DNA of 64,000 bases from Pseudomonas congelans (GCF_900103225.1 NZ_FNJH01000002.1:282345-346344); one strand, 5' to 3'; counted from the stretch's first letter, positions 1-9,092 are shown. The notes: a model not told the origin generated them from the letters alone. Translations and numbers: made by a program.

Positions 1-1
1 T

Positions 2-193
2 GATCCTGATGAAGTAATGCCGGCAGATCTGCAGGCCTTGGCGGAAAGCATGCGTCAGACGTATCAGGTGGGCAAGGTCGACGACACTGGCTGGTGGTCA
101 GCGCCCGGTTATCAGACGCTAAACGAGTCGCTGCCTGCAGATCTGCTCGACGACTTCAAAAAAATCGCTGTTGCACCTGAGGATGCGGCATGA
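2..193 (+). CDS. C-terminus of TraD-type conjugative coupling protein (partial)
   Basis: An open frame enters from the left edge and ends in TGA at 191-193, giving about 63 residues (ending KIAVAPEDAA). The fragment is acidic and has no domain of its own. It lies directly upstream of a TIGR03747-family gene, and in Pseudomonas ICEs of this type that place is taken by the TraD coupling ATPase, which feeds relaxosome DNA to the secretion channel. The identity therefore rests on gene order rather than on a motif. The ATPase core would lie left of the window. Confidence 0.55.
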   Translation, partial: DPDEVMPADLQALAESMRQTYQVGKVDDTGWWSAPGYQTLNESLPADLLDDFKKIAVAPEDAA

Positions 194-232
194 CTCTCGG
201 CGGGTTGAGCGATCGGCAAGGGGGCATCTGAT

Positions 233-982
233 ATGGCTGACGTTGCCGATCGCGCGAAACAGCAACAAGACCACGAACAGTCGTTCATAGGTTCTCTCTT
301 CACCCTGCCCTTCCGATTCGCGGCAGTAATGTTCCTCTCTCTGGGGGGAGCCATTATCGTCGAATGGATCTGCATGTACTTTTTCTGGCCGGAGGCCGGT
401 TGGCAGCACGCTCGCGCAATGCTCGATCATGAACTCAGCTGGCTCTCTAAGGGGTTCCTGCAGAGTGTGGTTGTTCAAGAGCCTGGCCGAACAGCTACAT
501 GGCTGGTTCAAACCACGTATGACTGGCTGGTGGTGAAGACTGAGCTTCAGGACTGGGTTCAACACACCTCTGATTATGCTGCGACAGGACAACGATCACG
601 CGGTTTTGATATGCGCTACATGCTCGGTGTGGGAGTCAGCAAGTTTCAGGATTACGGCCTTGCTGCGCTCTACACGACACTGGTGTTTTGCGTGCGCTTG
701 GTGATCCTGACCCTCGCAATCCCGTTATTTGTGATGACGGCATTTGTTGGTTTTGTGGACGGGCTGGTGCGCAGAGACTTGCGGCGGTTCGGTGCCGGCC
801 GCGAGTCCAGCTACCTGTATCACAAAGCTCGAGCAACGATGGTGCCGCTGGTGATCATCCCCTGGAGCCTTTACCTGGCTCTGCCATTCAGCGTGAGCCC
901 TTTGCTAGTGCTCCTGCCATGCGCGGCACTGCTCGGCCTGGCGGTCAGCATTACGGCGTCCAGCTTCAAAAAATACCTTTAG
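233..982 (+). CDS. ICE membrane protein, TIGR03747 (PFL_4697) family
   Basis: This 249-residue protein has an amphipathic N-terminus, a hydrophobic segment near residues 30-55 and a cluster of hydrophobic segments from about 140 to 240, consistent with an inner-membrane protein. Length, the FRFAAVMFLSLGGAIIVEW region and position just after the TraD end match the TIGR03747 integrating-conjugative-element membrane family. Its exact job is unknown; it belongs to the mating-pair-formation gene set. It begins 39 bases after the TraD stop, with a G-rich ribosome-binding stretch, and ends nine bases before the helicase ATG, so the genes are probably co-transcribed. Confidence 0.8.
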   Translation: MADVADRAKQQQDHEQSFIGSLFTLPFRFAAVMFLSLGGAIIVEWICMYFFWPEAGWQHARAMLDHELSWLSKGFLQSVVVQEPGRTATWLVQTTYDWLVVKTELQDWVQHTSDYAATGQRSRGFDMRYMLGVGVSKFQDYGLAALYTTLVFCVRLVILTLAIPLFVMTAFVGFVDGLVRRDLRRFGAGRESSYLYHKARATMVPLVIIPWSLYLALPFSVSPLLVLLPCAALLGLAVSITASSFKKYL

Positions 983-991
983 GTGCCCTCC

Positions 992-2449
992 ATGCAATGG
1001 ACAGAAGAACAACTGCCAGCTATTCACTCCTTCGCGAAGAAACTACTGGTCCAGGCGTTTGCCGGTACCGGGAAGACAACAACACTCGTCGGTTACGCCA
1101 CGCATAACTCGTCGGTCAAAATGCTTTACCTCTGCTACAACAAAGCCGTTGAGATCGCGGCAAAGAACCGTTTTCCACGCAATGTGACCTGCAAAACAGC
1201 TCACGGCCTCGCCTACGCTGTCTATGGCAGCCAATACAAACAGAAGCAGGCTGGCAATCTGCGTTTGACCGACATCGCGAGGACGATCAATACCCAGGAT
1301 TGGGAGCTGGCCAAAGATATCGTTTCTACCCTCAATGCCTTCATGGCCAGCAAGGATCTGGAGCTGCTGGAAGACCACTTTGTGCGATTCCAGAGCAACC
1401 GCACACTGACCTCGGTCCAGCAGCAGTACATGAGTAAAGCGCTCAACCTGACCAGAGACGTTTGGCAGAAGATGGTCGATATCAACGATCGCTCAGTCCC
1501 CATGACGCACGATGGCTATCTGAAGCTGTACCAGATGAGCCAGCCAGATCTGAGCCAGCGCTTCGGTGCGATTTTGCTCGACGAAGGGCAGGACGTGAAC
1601 CCGGTAATCGCGAATCTGGTCCAGATCCAAACAATAACTCAAGTCACTGTAGGTGATCGGCATCAGCAGCTGTATCGGTTCAGAGGCGCTGTGGATGCTT
1701 TAAACAGCCCGGCGATGAAGGACGCCGAGAAGCACTTCCTGACTCAGAGCTTCAGATTTGGACCGGCTGTTGCCTACGTGGCCAACGTCATCCTTTCCTT
1801 CAAGGGTGAAAAGATCCCCCTGCAAGGCCTGGGACAGCCGACGTTGGTGAAACGAGCCTTACCGGACGATCTCCCTCACCGCACCTACCTGCACCGTACT
1901 GTGAGCGGTGTGATCGAGAACGCGCTGCGCCTGGTCAACCAAAACCACCGCATGCAGTGGATCGGAGGGATCGACAGCTATTCCTTGCGCGATCTGGAGG
2001 ACCTGTTCTATTTCAGCCGGCATATGAATGACCAGGTCCAGCAGCGCAAATTGCTGACCGACTATGCCGATTACGACCAGTATGTCGTGATAGCGAAGGC
2101 CACGCAGGATCCTGAGATGCTGCGCTCGATCAAAATCATCGAAAACTACGCAGATCTGCCCCAACGAATCGAGCAGCTGCGTGCTGCATCTGTCACGTCG
2201 GAGCTCGATGCAACCGTGACCCTTACCACTGCGCACAGAGCCAAAGGTCTGGAGTGGGACTTCGTTGGGCTTTATGACGACTTTTCTGCGGATCCGCTTT
2301 CCCCTGACATCGACGCCGGCAAACGCGACGATGAGCTGAACCTTCTGTACGTAGCTGTCACACGAGCCATCAAGATTCTGGCCGTCAACTCTCTTGTGAT
2401 CGACATCATGCAGCGCTTCAAAGATATGAAGCAGCGCTCGAAACCTTGA
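992..2449 (+). CDS. UvrD/Rep-type superfamily 1 DNA helicase
   Basis: The 485-residue protein carries a full SF1A helicase motif set: Walker A AGTGKTTT (K28), motif II DEGQD (197-201), motif III GDRHQQLYRFRGA, the SFRFG segment of motif IV, motif V LTTAHRAKGLEWD and motif VI LLYVAVTRA. It is shorter than UvrD (about 720 residues) and has no nuclease domain; it resembles FBH1-like short helicases. The ATG at 992 is preferred over the GTG at 983 because AGG at 981-983 is well spaced for it. The likely role is ATP-driven 3'-5' DNA unwinding during ICE transfer or establishment, which is an inference from context. Confidence 0.85.
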   Translation: MQWTEEQLPAIHSFAKKLLVQAFAGTGKTTTLVGYATHNSSVKMLYLCYNKAVEIAAKNRFPRNVTCKTAHGLAYAVYGSQYKQKQAGNLRLTDIARTINTQDWELAKDIVSTLNAFMASKDLELLEDHFVRFQSNRTLTSVQQQYMSKALNLTRDVWQKMVDINDRSVPMTHDGYLKLYQMSQPDLSQRFGAILLDEGQDVNPVIANLVQIQTITQVTVGDRHQQLYRFRGAVDALNSPAMKDAEKHFLTQSFRFGPAVAYVANVILSFKGEKIPLQGLGQPTLVKRALPDDLPHRTYLHRTVSGVIENALRLVNQNHRMQWIGGIDSYSLRDLEDLFYFSRHMNDQVQQRKLLTDYADYDQYVVIAKATQDPEMLRSIKIIENYADLPQRIEQLRAASVTSELDATVTLTTAHRAKGLEWDFVGLYDDFSADPLSPDIDAGKRDDELNLLYVAVTRAIKILAVNSLVIDIMQRFKDMKQRSKP

Positions 2450-2472
2450 TGCGCTGCCCCATTCCCAATCAA

Positions 2473-2904
2473 CTACCTCTTATGACGCAAGTCTTCTTCG
2501 GTCAGATCTAAGAAGGCAGGTTCTACACCGCAATGAGCTACTACGCTTTGAAAGCTCGCGTGTGTCCAATCCGGTTTACGTTCGGAATCAAGGGTAACGA
2601 TTGCCCACGAACCGTCTGGTGAGATGCCAAGACCGGGGGCATATCGTTCGATCCAAACAGAACGTTCAAGAATTTTATCCATTGACGAAAGCGCCTTGGG
2701 AAGGGCTTTTTCAGAATCAAGACGCTTAACAACACCATACATGATGTCCTCAATAACGTTTGTAACGGACGTGCCGTTGTAGTCACGAAGTTGAGCTATC
2801 AGACAGACAAGGGATCCGTCATCCTTGATACGCACACGAACAAAACATGCTCCCATGGAGTGGAAGCCTTTGTACTCAAAATTGCGGTAGTCCAGCGTCT
2901 GCAT
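2473..2904 (-). CDS. hypothetical protein in ICE cargo island
   Basis: This 143-residue soluble protein (starts MQTLDYRNFEYKGFHSM, ends EEDLRHKR) has no signal peptide or membrane segment and no family I recognise. It is encoded against the direction of the transfer operon, tail-to-tail with the helicase (23 bases between stops). It is divergent from the DUF4177 gene across a palindrome at 2971-2997. The reversed strand and absence from the usual ICE gene order mark it as cargo. No function can be given. Confidence 0.65.
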   Translation of the reverse strand: MQTLDYRNFEYKGFHSMGACFVRVRIKDDGSLVCLIAQLRDYNGTSVTNVIEDIMYGVVKRLDSEKALPKALSSMDKILERSVWIERYAPGLGISPDGSWAIVTLDSERKPDWTHASFQSVVAHCGVEPAFLDLTEEDLRHKR

Positions 2905-2970
2905 CCCTACGTTTCCTTTGAAAATAACTGCGTGGACCGGCTCATGACCGGCGTAGTAAATATCTCACTA

Positions 2971-2997
2971 CCTATACCATTTTCCAAATGGAATAGG
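2971..2997. promoter_or_regulatory. 27-bp near-perfect palindrome between divergent genes (possible operator)
   Basis: Two 12-base arms, CCTATACCATTT and AAATGGAATAGG, flank a 3-base centre and pair at 11 of 12 positions. The site lies 67 bases before the minus-strand gene start (2904) and 75 bases before the plus-strand start (3072). That is where a shared repressor would bind. No regulator gene for it is visible nearby. Confidence 0.45.
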
Positions 2998-3071
2998 TTT
3001 GGCGCTTCGCCCAGCGCTTAGAGACTGCAAAAATGACCTGCCCTTCCCCATCTGCTTGCAGTAGGTATCCG

Positions 3072-3386
3072 ATGACACTCTATGAATACACCCAGACCTT
3101 CGTCCCCCTGCCCTACAAAACCGTGACCAGCGGCATGTTGATGTTCAAGTCGATAGATGAGACGACCCAGCCGGATGTTGAGAGGTATCTGAGCGACCCA
3201 GAAACTCTGGCCGTATTGAATCGACATGGCAGAGAAGGATGGGAGCTGGTGAGCGTTCAGCAGATAAATCGCGGCCGTGAACAGATTGGCAACCAAAACG
3301 CACAGGGCTGGGCGCTTGGCTACACACTCAGTACGGGCTTCCTTTTCTTCTTCAAACGCTGCGTGAGAATTCAGCAAGTCGAATAA
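3072..3386 (+). CDS. DUF4177-like small protein
   Basis: Starting at the ATG at 3072 (AGG seven bases upstream) the product is 104 residues beginning MTLYEYTQTFVPLPYKT. It has the DUF4177 pattern: an N-terminal YEY strand, a central LNRHGREGWELVSVQQ block and a C-terminal FFFKR strand. Proteins of this family are small, of unknown function and found in varied contexts. An in-frame ATG at 3033 would add 13 residues without the family look. It sits in the cargo island and ends tail-to-tail with the DUF2971 gene. Confidence 0.65.
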   Translation: MTLYEYTQTFVPLPYKTVTSGMLMFKSIDETTQPDVERYLSDPETLAVLNRHGREGWELVSVQQINRGREQIGNQNAQGWALGYTLSTGFLFFFKRCVRIQQVE

Positions 3387-3443
3387 TGGGACTTCGACCT
3401 GCTTTCTGGCGATAAATGACTTGAAGGGAGTGTCGCTGGCCTC

Positions 3444-4391
3444 CTAAACGTCATGAGCATCGTCCAAGTCGTCAAGAAGCCATGAATAATCTTGATCAAG
3501 CATAGGTCTCATCGAGTCGTCGAAATGAATTCTCGCGCGTTTGAGCTTAAAGTTGGACGTAGGCTCGGTTATTTTCCAAAATTTTATGGTCGATTTTTCC
3601 CCTCCCAGCATCGACATGGTCGACTCAAAAATTGCTGAAGGACAGTTCATACCAAATGTGACGGATTTGACAGGGAATGGGCTACGGTCTAACCCGATGG
3701 GAGCGAGTAACCTCCATTCTTTCTCGTATCTCCACTCGCCCGACTTTGTGAGTAGAGAGGCCCTCTCGACCTCGAGCTGCGACTGTACGTCGCCATCCTG
3801 CAACCACCGGAGAATTGAGTCGGCTAGTATTTCACGGCTCTTGCCATACACCACTTTATGGATACGCGTCGATTTGAGATCCGAAGTGTCATACTCAATG
3901 CACACACCTCGATGCTGCTGCCCATAGTGTGACCACATCAATGGGCTTGTCGCATTCGCACTGAGACAAAGAACGCCCGTGGCAAGTGTGTCTTTTACTT
4001 CACTCTGAATCAGCATCAACAGCTCACGTTGATAATAGCCTGCCTGATCGGTGATCTCTGGATCCGTCGCCATGTACTCTATTCCACGGATAGCATCCTG
4101 TACCTCGGTCTCCCCGAGTCGAGCTCGGTGCAAGTCGAGTTTCTGCCCCTTCAACTTTAAGCGTTTCAGCGCTGCAGAGGACTCCTTCTCTACGCGCCTA
4201 ATGACCATTAACTTTAGAAGCAATTTCAGTCTTTCAATGCTTTGGTCACCAGCGATTACGACAGGCCGGCAATCTAATGGGTCGTTGAACGTCCCTGGAT
4301 CAGCGTAAAAAACTTTTCCGTGGTACAGCTGCTCTACCATACGATCACTGAAACTTAAATATTTGTACAAGCTTGCTGGTGCTTTACCCAT
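3444..4391 (-). CDS. DUF2971 family protein
   Basis: The 315-residue protein matches the DUF2971 pattern. It has an N-terminal LYKYLSFSDRM block followed by FYADPGTFNDPLDC, a central CLSANATSPLMWSHYGQQHRGVCIEYD block and a later EKEWRLL motif. The ATG at 4391 was chosen over the GTG one codon earlier. DUF2971 proteins have no established activity but recur in accessory islands, often beside defence genes. Here the gene runs against the transfer operon, between the helicase and the RAQPRD gene, which marks it as cargo. A defence role is an inference only. Confidence 0.8.
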   Translation of the reverse strand: MGKAPASLYKYLSFSDRMVEQLYHGKVFYADPGTFNDPLDCRPVVIAGDQSIERLKLLLKLMVIRRVEKESSAALKRLKLKGQKLDLHRARLGETEVQDAIRGIEYMATDPEITDQAGYYQRELLMLIQSEVKDTLATGVLCLSANATSPLMWSHYGQQHRGVCIEYDTSDLKSTRIHKVVYGKSREILADSILRWLQDGDVQSQLEVERASLLTKSGEWRYEKEWRLLAPIGLDRSPFPVKSVTFGMNCPSAIFESTMSMLGGEKSTIKFWKITEPTSNFKLKRARIHFDDSMRPMLDQDYSWLLDDLDDAHDV

Positions 4392-4641
4392 CACATCAAT
4401 AACTCCAATCCTTCCCTATGAAGCTCTCAGCAGCATGTCTGCTCCGACCCACCATTGAGAGCGCTGCATGCTGTGCATTAAAGCCTCGCCAAACGACTTT
4501 CTTCAATGAATCTCTGGCCGGATGAGCAGTTAGCACGCCAACCTAAACCCCCTCAGACCTAAAAAGGGTTTCGTACTGATTCCTTCCGGGGCGTTGGTCA
4601 TGCTGTGGACATAGATTCCTACAGCTTCCAAGGCCCGCGAC

Positions 4642-5004
4642 GTGAAAATCAAACTCCCCGCGATCAAACCAGCGTTTTCAAGCGTGCAGATCTGCCTGTC
4701 TGCAGTCCTCATATGCACACCGCTGCTTTCCTCGCATGCCCGAGCAGCCGGCACGGCTTCCGAGCAAGCCAACGTGGAAGTAATGATTCGCCAGCTCAAT
4801 GCGCTTGAGGCCGTAGCACAGCGCAGCGCTAACCTACCCAGTGAATCGGCCCAGCGCTATCACCTGGATTACTCCAGATTAGTCAGCGATATCGCACGCA
4901 TTCGCCAAGGCCTGCAGGATTATCTGACTCCCTCTCGGGCACAGCCCCGCGACCCAGTCGAGATATCAGGCCAATACAACGTCAGCGGTGATCACACGCG
5001 ATGA
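4642..5004 (+). CDS. RAQPRD family ICE protein (periplasmic)
   Basis: A 120-residue product starts at GTG 4642, with AAGG eight bases upstream. It has a signal peptide ending near SHARA and carries the name-giving SRAQPRDPVEISG segment near its C-terminus. The family is a standard but uncharacterised component of Pseudomonas ICE and TOL-plasmid-type transfer regions, presumably exported. Its stop overlaps the next start (ATGA at 5001-5004), so translation is probably coupled. This gene resumes the conserved transfer operon after the first cargo island. Confidence 0.88.
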   Translation: MKIKLPAIKPAFSSVQICLSAVLICTPLLSSHARAAGTASEQANVEVMIRQLNALEAVAQRSANLPSESAQRYHLDYSRLVSDIARIRQGLQDYLTPSRAQPRDPVEISGQYNVSGDHTR

Positions 5005-5240
5005 CGATGTCCTCCACCCAGATCAGTGCCTTTCAGGCCGCTGCCGGCTTTTCACCGTCCAACAGCAACACGCTTTGGACCGGGCTTGCTATGGGCATCC
5101 TCATTCTGTGGGGCGTCTGGGTGTTTACAAGCATTTATCGCGGTTGGGCGACAAGAAATCTTGCAGCTCCAGCGGCTGCAGTAGCAGCTACTCGCTGGGC
5201 GGTGCTGTTCATGATTATGACTTTCATGCTGTTGAGTTGA
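5001..5240 (+). CDS. ICE protein, TIGR03758 (PFL_4701) family
   Basis: A 79-residue protein with two hydrophobic segments (about 27-45 and 63-78) separated by a short basic/alanine-rich loop. Size, topology and place between the RAQPRD gene and the TIGR03745 gene match the TIGR03758 family. It may be a small pilin-like or inner-membrane subunit of the mating apparatus; this role is inferred. Confidence 0.8.
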   Translation: MTMSSTQISAFQAAAGFSPSNSNTLWTGLAMGILILWGVWVFTSIYRGWATRNLAAPAAAVAATRWAVLFMIMTFMLLS

Positions 5241-5259
5241 TTTTTCCAAGGAGACAAAG

Positions 5260-5625
5260 ATGACGCTGTATCGATTATTTTCCCAGGCATTTGCCCTTTT
5301 TCAGTCCCGCCGCTCAATCGTCCTGATGGCGGTAAGCCCAGGTAGTGCTTTTGCAGCGCTACCAGGCGCACAGGCTCCGACGCGCGGCACGGGGACCAGC
5401 TTCATACAGACGATTCAAAACTACGCGTTTGATGGCTTCACACTACTTGGGTTGTGTCTCTGCGCTTACGGCATCGTGATGGTCGGACGCCATGCGCTTG
5501 GCGTCTTCCACGAAATCCATATGGGCAAAGCCAAATGGGCTGACTTGGGCAGCACTGCCATAGTCGGTGTGTGCTTGATTGGCGTCACGATCTACCTGGT
5601 CACTACAGCTTCCAACATCCTTTGA
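5260..5625 (+). CDS. ICE membrane protein, TIGR03745 (PFL_4702) family
   Basis: A 121-residue protein with an N-terminal signal-like segment (cleavage plausible after GSAFA), then two membrane segments around residues 55-75 and 95-118. This is the TIGR03745 family layout, reminiscent of VirB2-like pilins, though pilin function is inferred. A strong AAGGAG ribosome site lies just before the ATG. Its neighbours on both sides are the expected family members. Confidence 0.82.
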   Translation: MTLYRLFSQAFALFQSRRSIVLMAVSPGSAFAALPGAQAPTRGTGTSFIQTIQNYAFDGFTLLGLCLCAYGIVMVGRHALGVFHEIHMGKAKWADLGSTAIVGVCLIGVTIYLVTTASNIL

Positions 5626-5640
5626 GTCGCAGAGGCTTCC

Positions 5641-6033
5641 ATGACTGAGCGCCAGCAAGATCAGCATGAAGACGGCACCCTGCGTTTTCTGCCAAGTCGA
5701 TTGAACAATCAGCCAGTGGTGATTGGCGGTCTTACGGCGGACGAGATGTGGGTCACTGTATTTGGCTGTGGTGGGTTTGGCTTTGTGATTGGTCTGCCGC
5801 TGGCCTTCATGGTGACTCCATCCATGCCGGTGGTATGCGCCCTCATAGGAGGAGTATTGGGAATGCTCATCGCATCTAGGGTCTTGCGACGCCTTAAACG
5901 CGGTAGACCAGAGACATGGGTCTACCGCAGGTTGCAGCTACAAACGGCGATGCTCGGCCCGACCTCATTCAACAAAGCCAACCTGGTCCTTCGATCAGGC
6001 AACTGGACTTGCCGCCGGAGCGAGCACCGATGA
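5641..6033 (+). CDS. ICE protein, TIGR03750 family (TraL/VirB3-like)
   Basis: A 130-residue protein beginning with a polar N-terminus rich in Q and D, then LPSRLNNQPVVIGGLTADE. Two close membrane segments at about residues 40-60 and 64-82 follow, then a basic tail. The layout matches TIGR03750 and resembles TraL/VirB3-type inner-membrane subunits. The stop overlaps the next start (ATGA at 6030-6033). Confidence 0.8.
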   Translation: MTERQQDQHEDGTLRFLPSRLNNQPVVIGGLTADEMWVTVFGCGGFGFVIGLPLAFMVTPSMPVVCALIGGVLGMLIASRVLRRLKRGRPETWVYRRLQLQTAMLGPTSFNKANLVLRSGNWTCRRSEHR

Positions 6034-6698
6034 GCCGTTTCTTGAAGTTGGCCGACTCACAACGCGCCCACATCACAAGCTTGAGAATAGCCATTGTATT
6101 GCTCGCGCTTATCAATGCCGGGCTCGGTGTCGGCTGGTGGAGCGCCCCCAAGCAATTGACCGTTCACGTTCCGCCAGATCTGAGGTCTGGAAGCACGCGA
6201 ATGTGGTGGGATGTCCCTCCCCAATCGGTATACACATTCGGCCTGTACATCTTTCAGCAAATGAACCGGTGGCCGGTCGACGGCGAGCAGGACTACCAAG
6301 CCAATATCACCCGTCTGGATGCTTACATCACGCCATCTTGCAAGCATTACCTTCAGAGTGATTTTGAACTGCGCAGGTCTAGCGGTGAGCTACGCAAGCG
6401 CGTCCGAGGCGTGTACGAAATTCCAGGTCGAGGCTATGGAGATTCGCCAGAGATCAGGACGGTGACCAACTCTATCGACGATTGGACTGTCACGCTCGAT
6501 ATCACAGCAGACGAGTATTACGGCGGGCAGTTGGTCAAGCGTGCCCTCGCGAGATATCCGCTCCACGTTGTACGTATGGACGTCGACCCTGAAACCAATC
6601 CCTTCGGTTTGGCCTGGGACTGCTACAACGGCGCACCACAACGCATCGAGGGCAATGTTGAAGCTCCCGCAACTCCGTCGAAAGGAGTCTTCAAATGA
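6030..6698 (+). CDS. ICE protein, TIGR03746 family (TraE/VirB8-like)
   Basis: The start at 6030 is set by the ATGA overlap; an upstream in-frame ATG at 5916 would lie inside the previous gene. The 222-residue product has one N-terminal membrane anchor (about 20-40) and a periplasmic domain, the arrangement of TraE/VirB8-type scaffold proteins. The family is TIGR03746 (PFL_4703). It ends in an ATGA overlap with the next gene. Confidence 0.82.
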   Translation: MSRFLKLADSQRAHITSLRIAIVLLALINAGLGVGWWSAPKQLTVHVPPDLRSGSTRMWWDVPPQSVYTFGLYIFQQMNRWPVDGEQDYQANITRLDAYITPSCKHYLQSDFELRRSSGELRKRVRGVYEIPGRGYGDSPEIRTVTNSIDDWTVTLDITADEYYGGQLVKRALARYPLHVVRMDVDPETNPFGLAWDCYNGAPQRIEGNVEAPATPSKGVFK

Positions 6699-7618
6699 GT
6701 GTATTGCGGGTAATCACATGCTCGACATTACTGGCGGTGTTGGTTGGCAACGTCCAAGTCGCCTCGGCAGTCGAGATTCTCCGCTGGGAGCGGTTGCCGC
6801 TGGCCGTTCCTCTGCGCATCAATCAGGAACGCATCGTCTTCGTTGATCAGAATGTTCGTGTTGGACTCCCGCGTTCGCTGACTGAAAAGCTGCGGGTGCA
6901 GAGTACGGGGGGCGCGATCTACCTGTATGCGAAGGAAGCGATAGAGCCAACTCGACTTCAGCTGCAGAACGCCAAGACCGGTGAGATCATTCTGGTCGAC
7001 ATCGCTGCTACAGAGGCATCTACGGATCAAACGCCGCTTGAGCCGGTGAAGATAGTCGAAGGTGAAACATCATCCGCACGCTATGGAGGGGCTGCTACAG
7101 CACGCTCAGCCAAGGCCACTGCGAAGAGCACGGACTCATCCAGCCGTTCAAGCGATGAAGACGATGAACCAGAGGAAGTGGTCAAGCGTGAAACTCCCGT
7201 CCCAGTCGTCCTCACCCGCTATGCAGCCCAGATGCTCTATGCGCCATTGCGCACCGTTGAGCCTGTAGACGGCATCGCCCAGGTGAAGGTTGAGCGCAAC
7301 CTTGATCTGGCCACCCTGCTTCCCACTCTACCTGTGAAGTCCACACCCTTAGGTGCATGGCGTCTGGATGATTATTGGGTGACTGCTGTGAGGCTGCAGA
7401 ATCAGACGACGCAGCGCATCACGCTTGACCCTCGCGAGCTCATGGGTGAATTCGTCACTGCAGCGTTTCAACATCCTTACCTTGGATCACGCGGCGATGC
7501 CAGTGACACCACGACCTTGTACCTGGTCACGCGGGGACACGGGCTGACACAGGCGGCCGTATTCTCGGCGACCCAAGCAGACCCGCGTGCAGCGCAAGGA
7601 GCGAAGCATGAAAGGTAA
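6695..7618 (+). CDS. ICE protein, TIGR03749 (PFL_4704) family (TraK/VirB9-like)
   Basis: A 307-residue exported protein with a signal peptide ending around ASAVE, a beta-rich N-terminal domain, a low-complexity acidic/serine linker (residues about 130-165, with SSSRSSDEDDEPEE) and a C-terminal beta-rich domain. This is the TIGR03749 layout, which by position corresponds to the TraK/VirB9 outer-ring secretin-like component. It overlaps its neighbours at both ends (4 and 11 bases). Confidence 0.83.
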   Translation: MSVLRVITCSTLLAVLVGNVQVASAVEILRWERLPLAVPLRINQERIVFVDQNVRVGLPRSLTEKLRVQSTGGAIYLYAKEAIEPTRLQLQNAKTGEIILVDIAATEASTDQTPLEPVKIVEGETSSARYGGAATARSAKATAKSTDSSSRSSDEDDEPEEVVKRETPVPVVLTRYAAQMLYAPLRTVEPVDGIAQVKVERNLDLATLLPTLPVKSTPLGAWRLDDYWVTAVRLQNQTTQRITLDPRELMGEFVTAAFQHPYLGSRGDASDTTTLYLVTRGHGLTQAAVFSATQADPRAAQGAKHER

Positions 7619-9092
7619 TCCGCTGCTCAAGTACCTGGTGATTCCATTCCTCCTGATTGTGATTATCGTCGGCATCAAATCACTGGGAAGTGCCCCCGCA
7701 CCAAGTACCGAAACCCCTGCTCCAAAACTGACGGCTGAGCAAGCCAAAGCTCTTGGTGTGGAAGGCGACACGCCGAGCGACACGCTGCGCACGGTCGTCG
7801 CAGAAGGACGCGAGCTCAAGCAACAGATCACAGACGTCATTGCGCAGAACAATGCCTACAAGCAGGACAACGAGACGCTCAAACAGCGACTGGCAAACGT
7901 TGACCAAAACGTCGAACAGCGCCTTAAAAACGCCCAGGAGCAGTTCAAGCTGGATAGTCAGCAGCAACAGCAGAGCGTGCTGGAGGGCTTGCGCAAACAG
8001 ATGGATGAACTGACCCGAATGGGACAAAACAGTAATTCCAGTTCGGACCTACCGATTGGTTTGGGTGTTCAGCCTGGTGATGGCCAACAGTTCAAATCGG
8101 AAACAAGCGGTTCAGACATCGTGTGGATTGATCCACAGGACGCGACGGCCCTGGACAGCAACGGTAAACCGATCACTGCCGGCAATAGCGTCCCAGCCAG
8201 CGCCCACAGCTTTCCTACAGCCTTCGGCGAGTCCGTAGACCGAGGCCAGAAAGCGCTCACAACAGGCGCTCAGTCTGTCCGCGATGACATGGGTGGCCAG
8301 CAACAGGAACGTAAGAAGGTACGTCGTGCCTATACCCTGCCTCAGAACTCGACGTTGATGGGATCTGTGGCCATGTCAGCGCTGATTGGGCGAGTCCCTG
8401 TTGATGGGACGGTTAATGACCCCTACCCGTTCAAGGTCCTGATCGGTCCCGACAACCTGACCGCCAATGGCATCGACCTTCCCGACGTAGCGGGTGCCGT
8501 GGCCAGCGGTACAGCATCCGGCGACTGGACCCTCTCATGCGTACGGGGGCAGATCAAAAGTCTGACCTTCGTGTTTACCGACGGCACTGTCCGCACGCTG
8601 CCAGCACCGGTTCAGGGTGGGAATCAACAGAACAACAACCAGAACAACTCTGGAGACCAACAACCCATCCAGGGTGGTCTGGGCTGGATCAGTGATCCAT
8701 ACGGCATTCCCTGTATTGCGGGCGAGCGACGCAGCAATGCTCAGCAGTACATCGGCTCACAAGCCCTCATTACCGCAGCCGGTGCTGGAGCAGCATCGTT
8801 GATCAAGACCGAGGGAAGCACCTCCTCTTACGTCTCGAACGCTTCTGGGACGCTGGGTAGCACCGGTTTGTCTGGTAACGAGGCGATGGGAAAGATCCTG
8901 ACCCAAGGAGTCACAGACGTTTCGAGCTGGGTTAACAAACTCTACGGACAAGCGTTCGCGGCCATATATGTACTGCCTGGTGCGCAAGTCTCGCTGCACA
9001 TCGATCAAGAGCTGGAAATTGACTACGAACTCAAAGGCCGCAAGGTCAAGTACGCCTCAGGAGCGAACCATGCCAATGCCAACCTGGATTGA
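7608..9092 (+). CDS. ICE protein, TIGR03752 (PFL_4705) family (TraB/VirB10-like)
   Basis: The ATG at 7608 has AAGGAG about six bases upstream and is preferred over the ATG at 7587. The 494-residue product has one N-terminal membrane helix (about 8-24), a proline/threonine stretch, a coiled-coil rich in Q, N and E (about 60-135) and a long periplasmic C-terminal domain. This is TraB/VirB10 architecture, the protein that spans the envelope and joins inner and outer rings. An asparagine/glutamine-rich insert lies near residue 345. Confidence 0.85.
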   Translation: MKGNPLLKYLVIPFLLIVIIVGIKSLGSAPAPSTETPAPKLTAEQAKALGVEGDTPSDTLRTVVAEGRELKQQITDVIAQNNAYKQDNETLKQRLANVDQNVEQRLKNAQEQFKLDSQQQQQSVLEGLRKQMDELTRMGQNSNSSSDLPIGLGVQPGDGQQFKSETSGSDIVWIDPQDATALDSNGKPITAGNSVPASAHSFPTAFGESVDRGQKALTTGAQSVRDDMGGQQQERKKVRRAYTLPQNSTLMGSVAMSALIGRVPVDGTVNDPYPFKVLIGPDNLTANGIDLPDVAGAVASGTASGDWTLSCVRGQIKSLTFVFTDGTVRTLPAPVQGGNQQNNNQNNSGDQQPIQGGLGWISDPYGIPCIAGERRSNAQQYIGSQALITAAGAGAASLIKTEGSTSSYVSNASGTLGSTGLSGNEAMGKILTQGVTDVSSWVNKLYGQAFAAIYVLPGAQVSLHIDQELEIDYELKGRKVKYASGANHANANLD

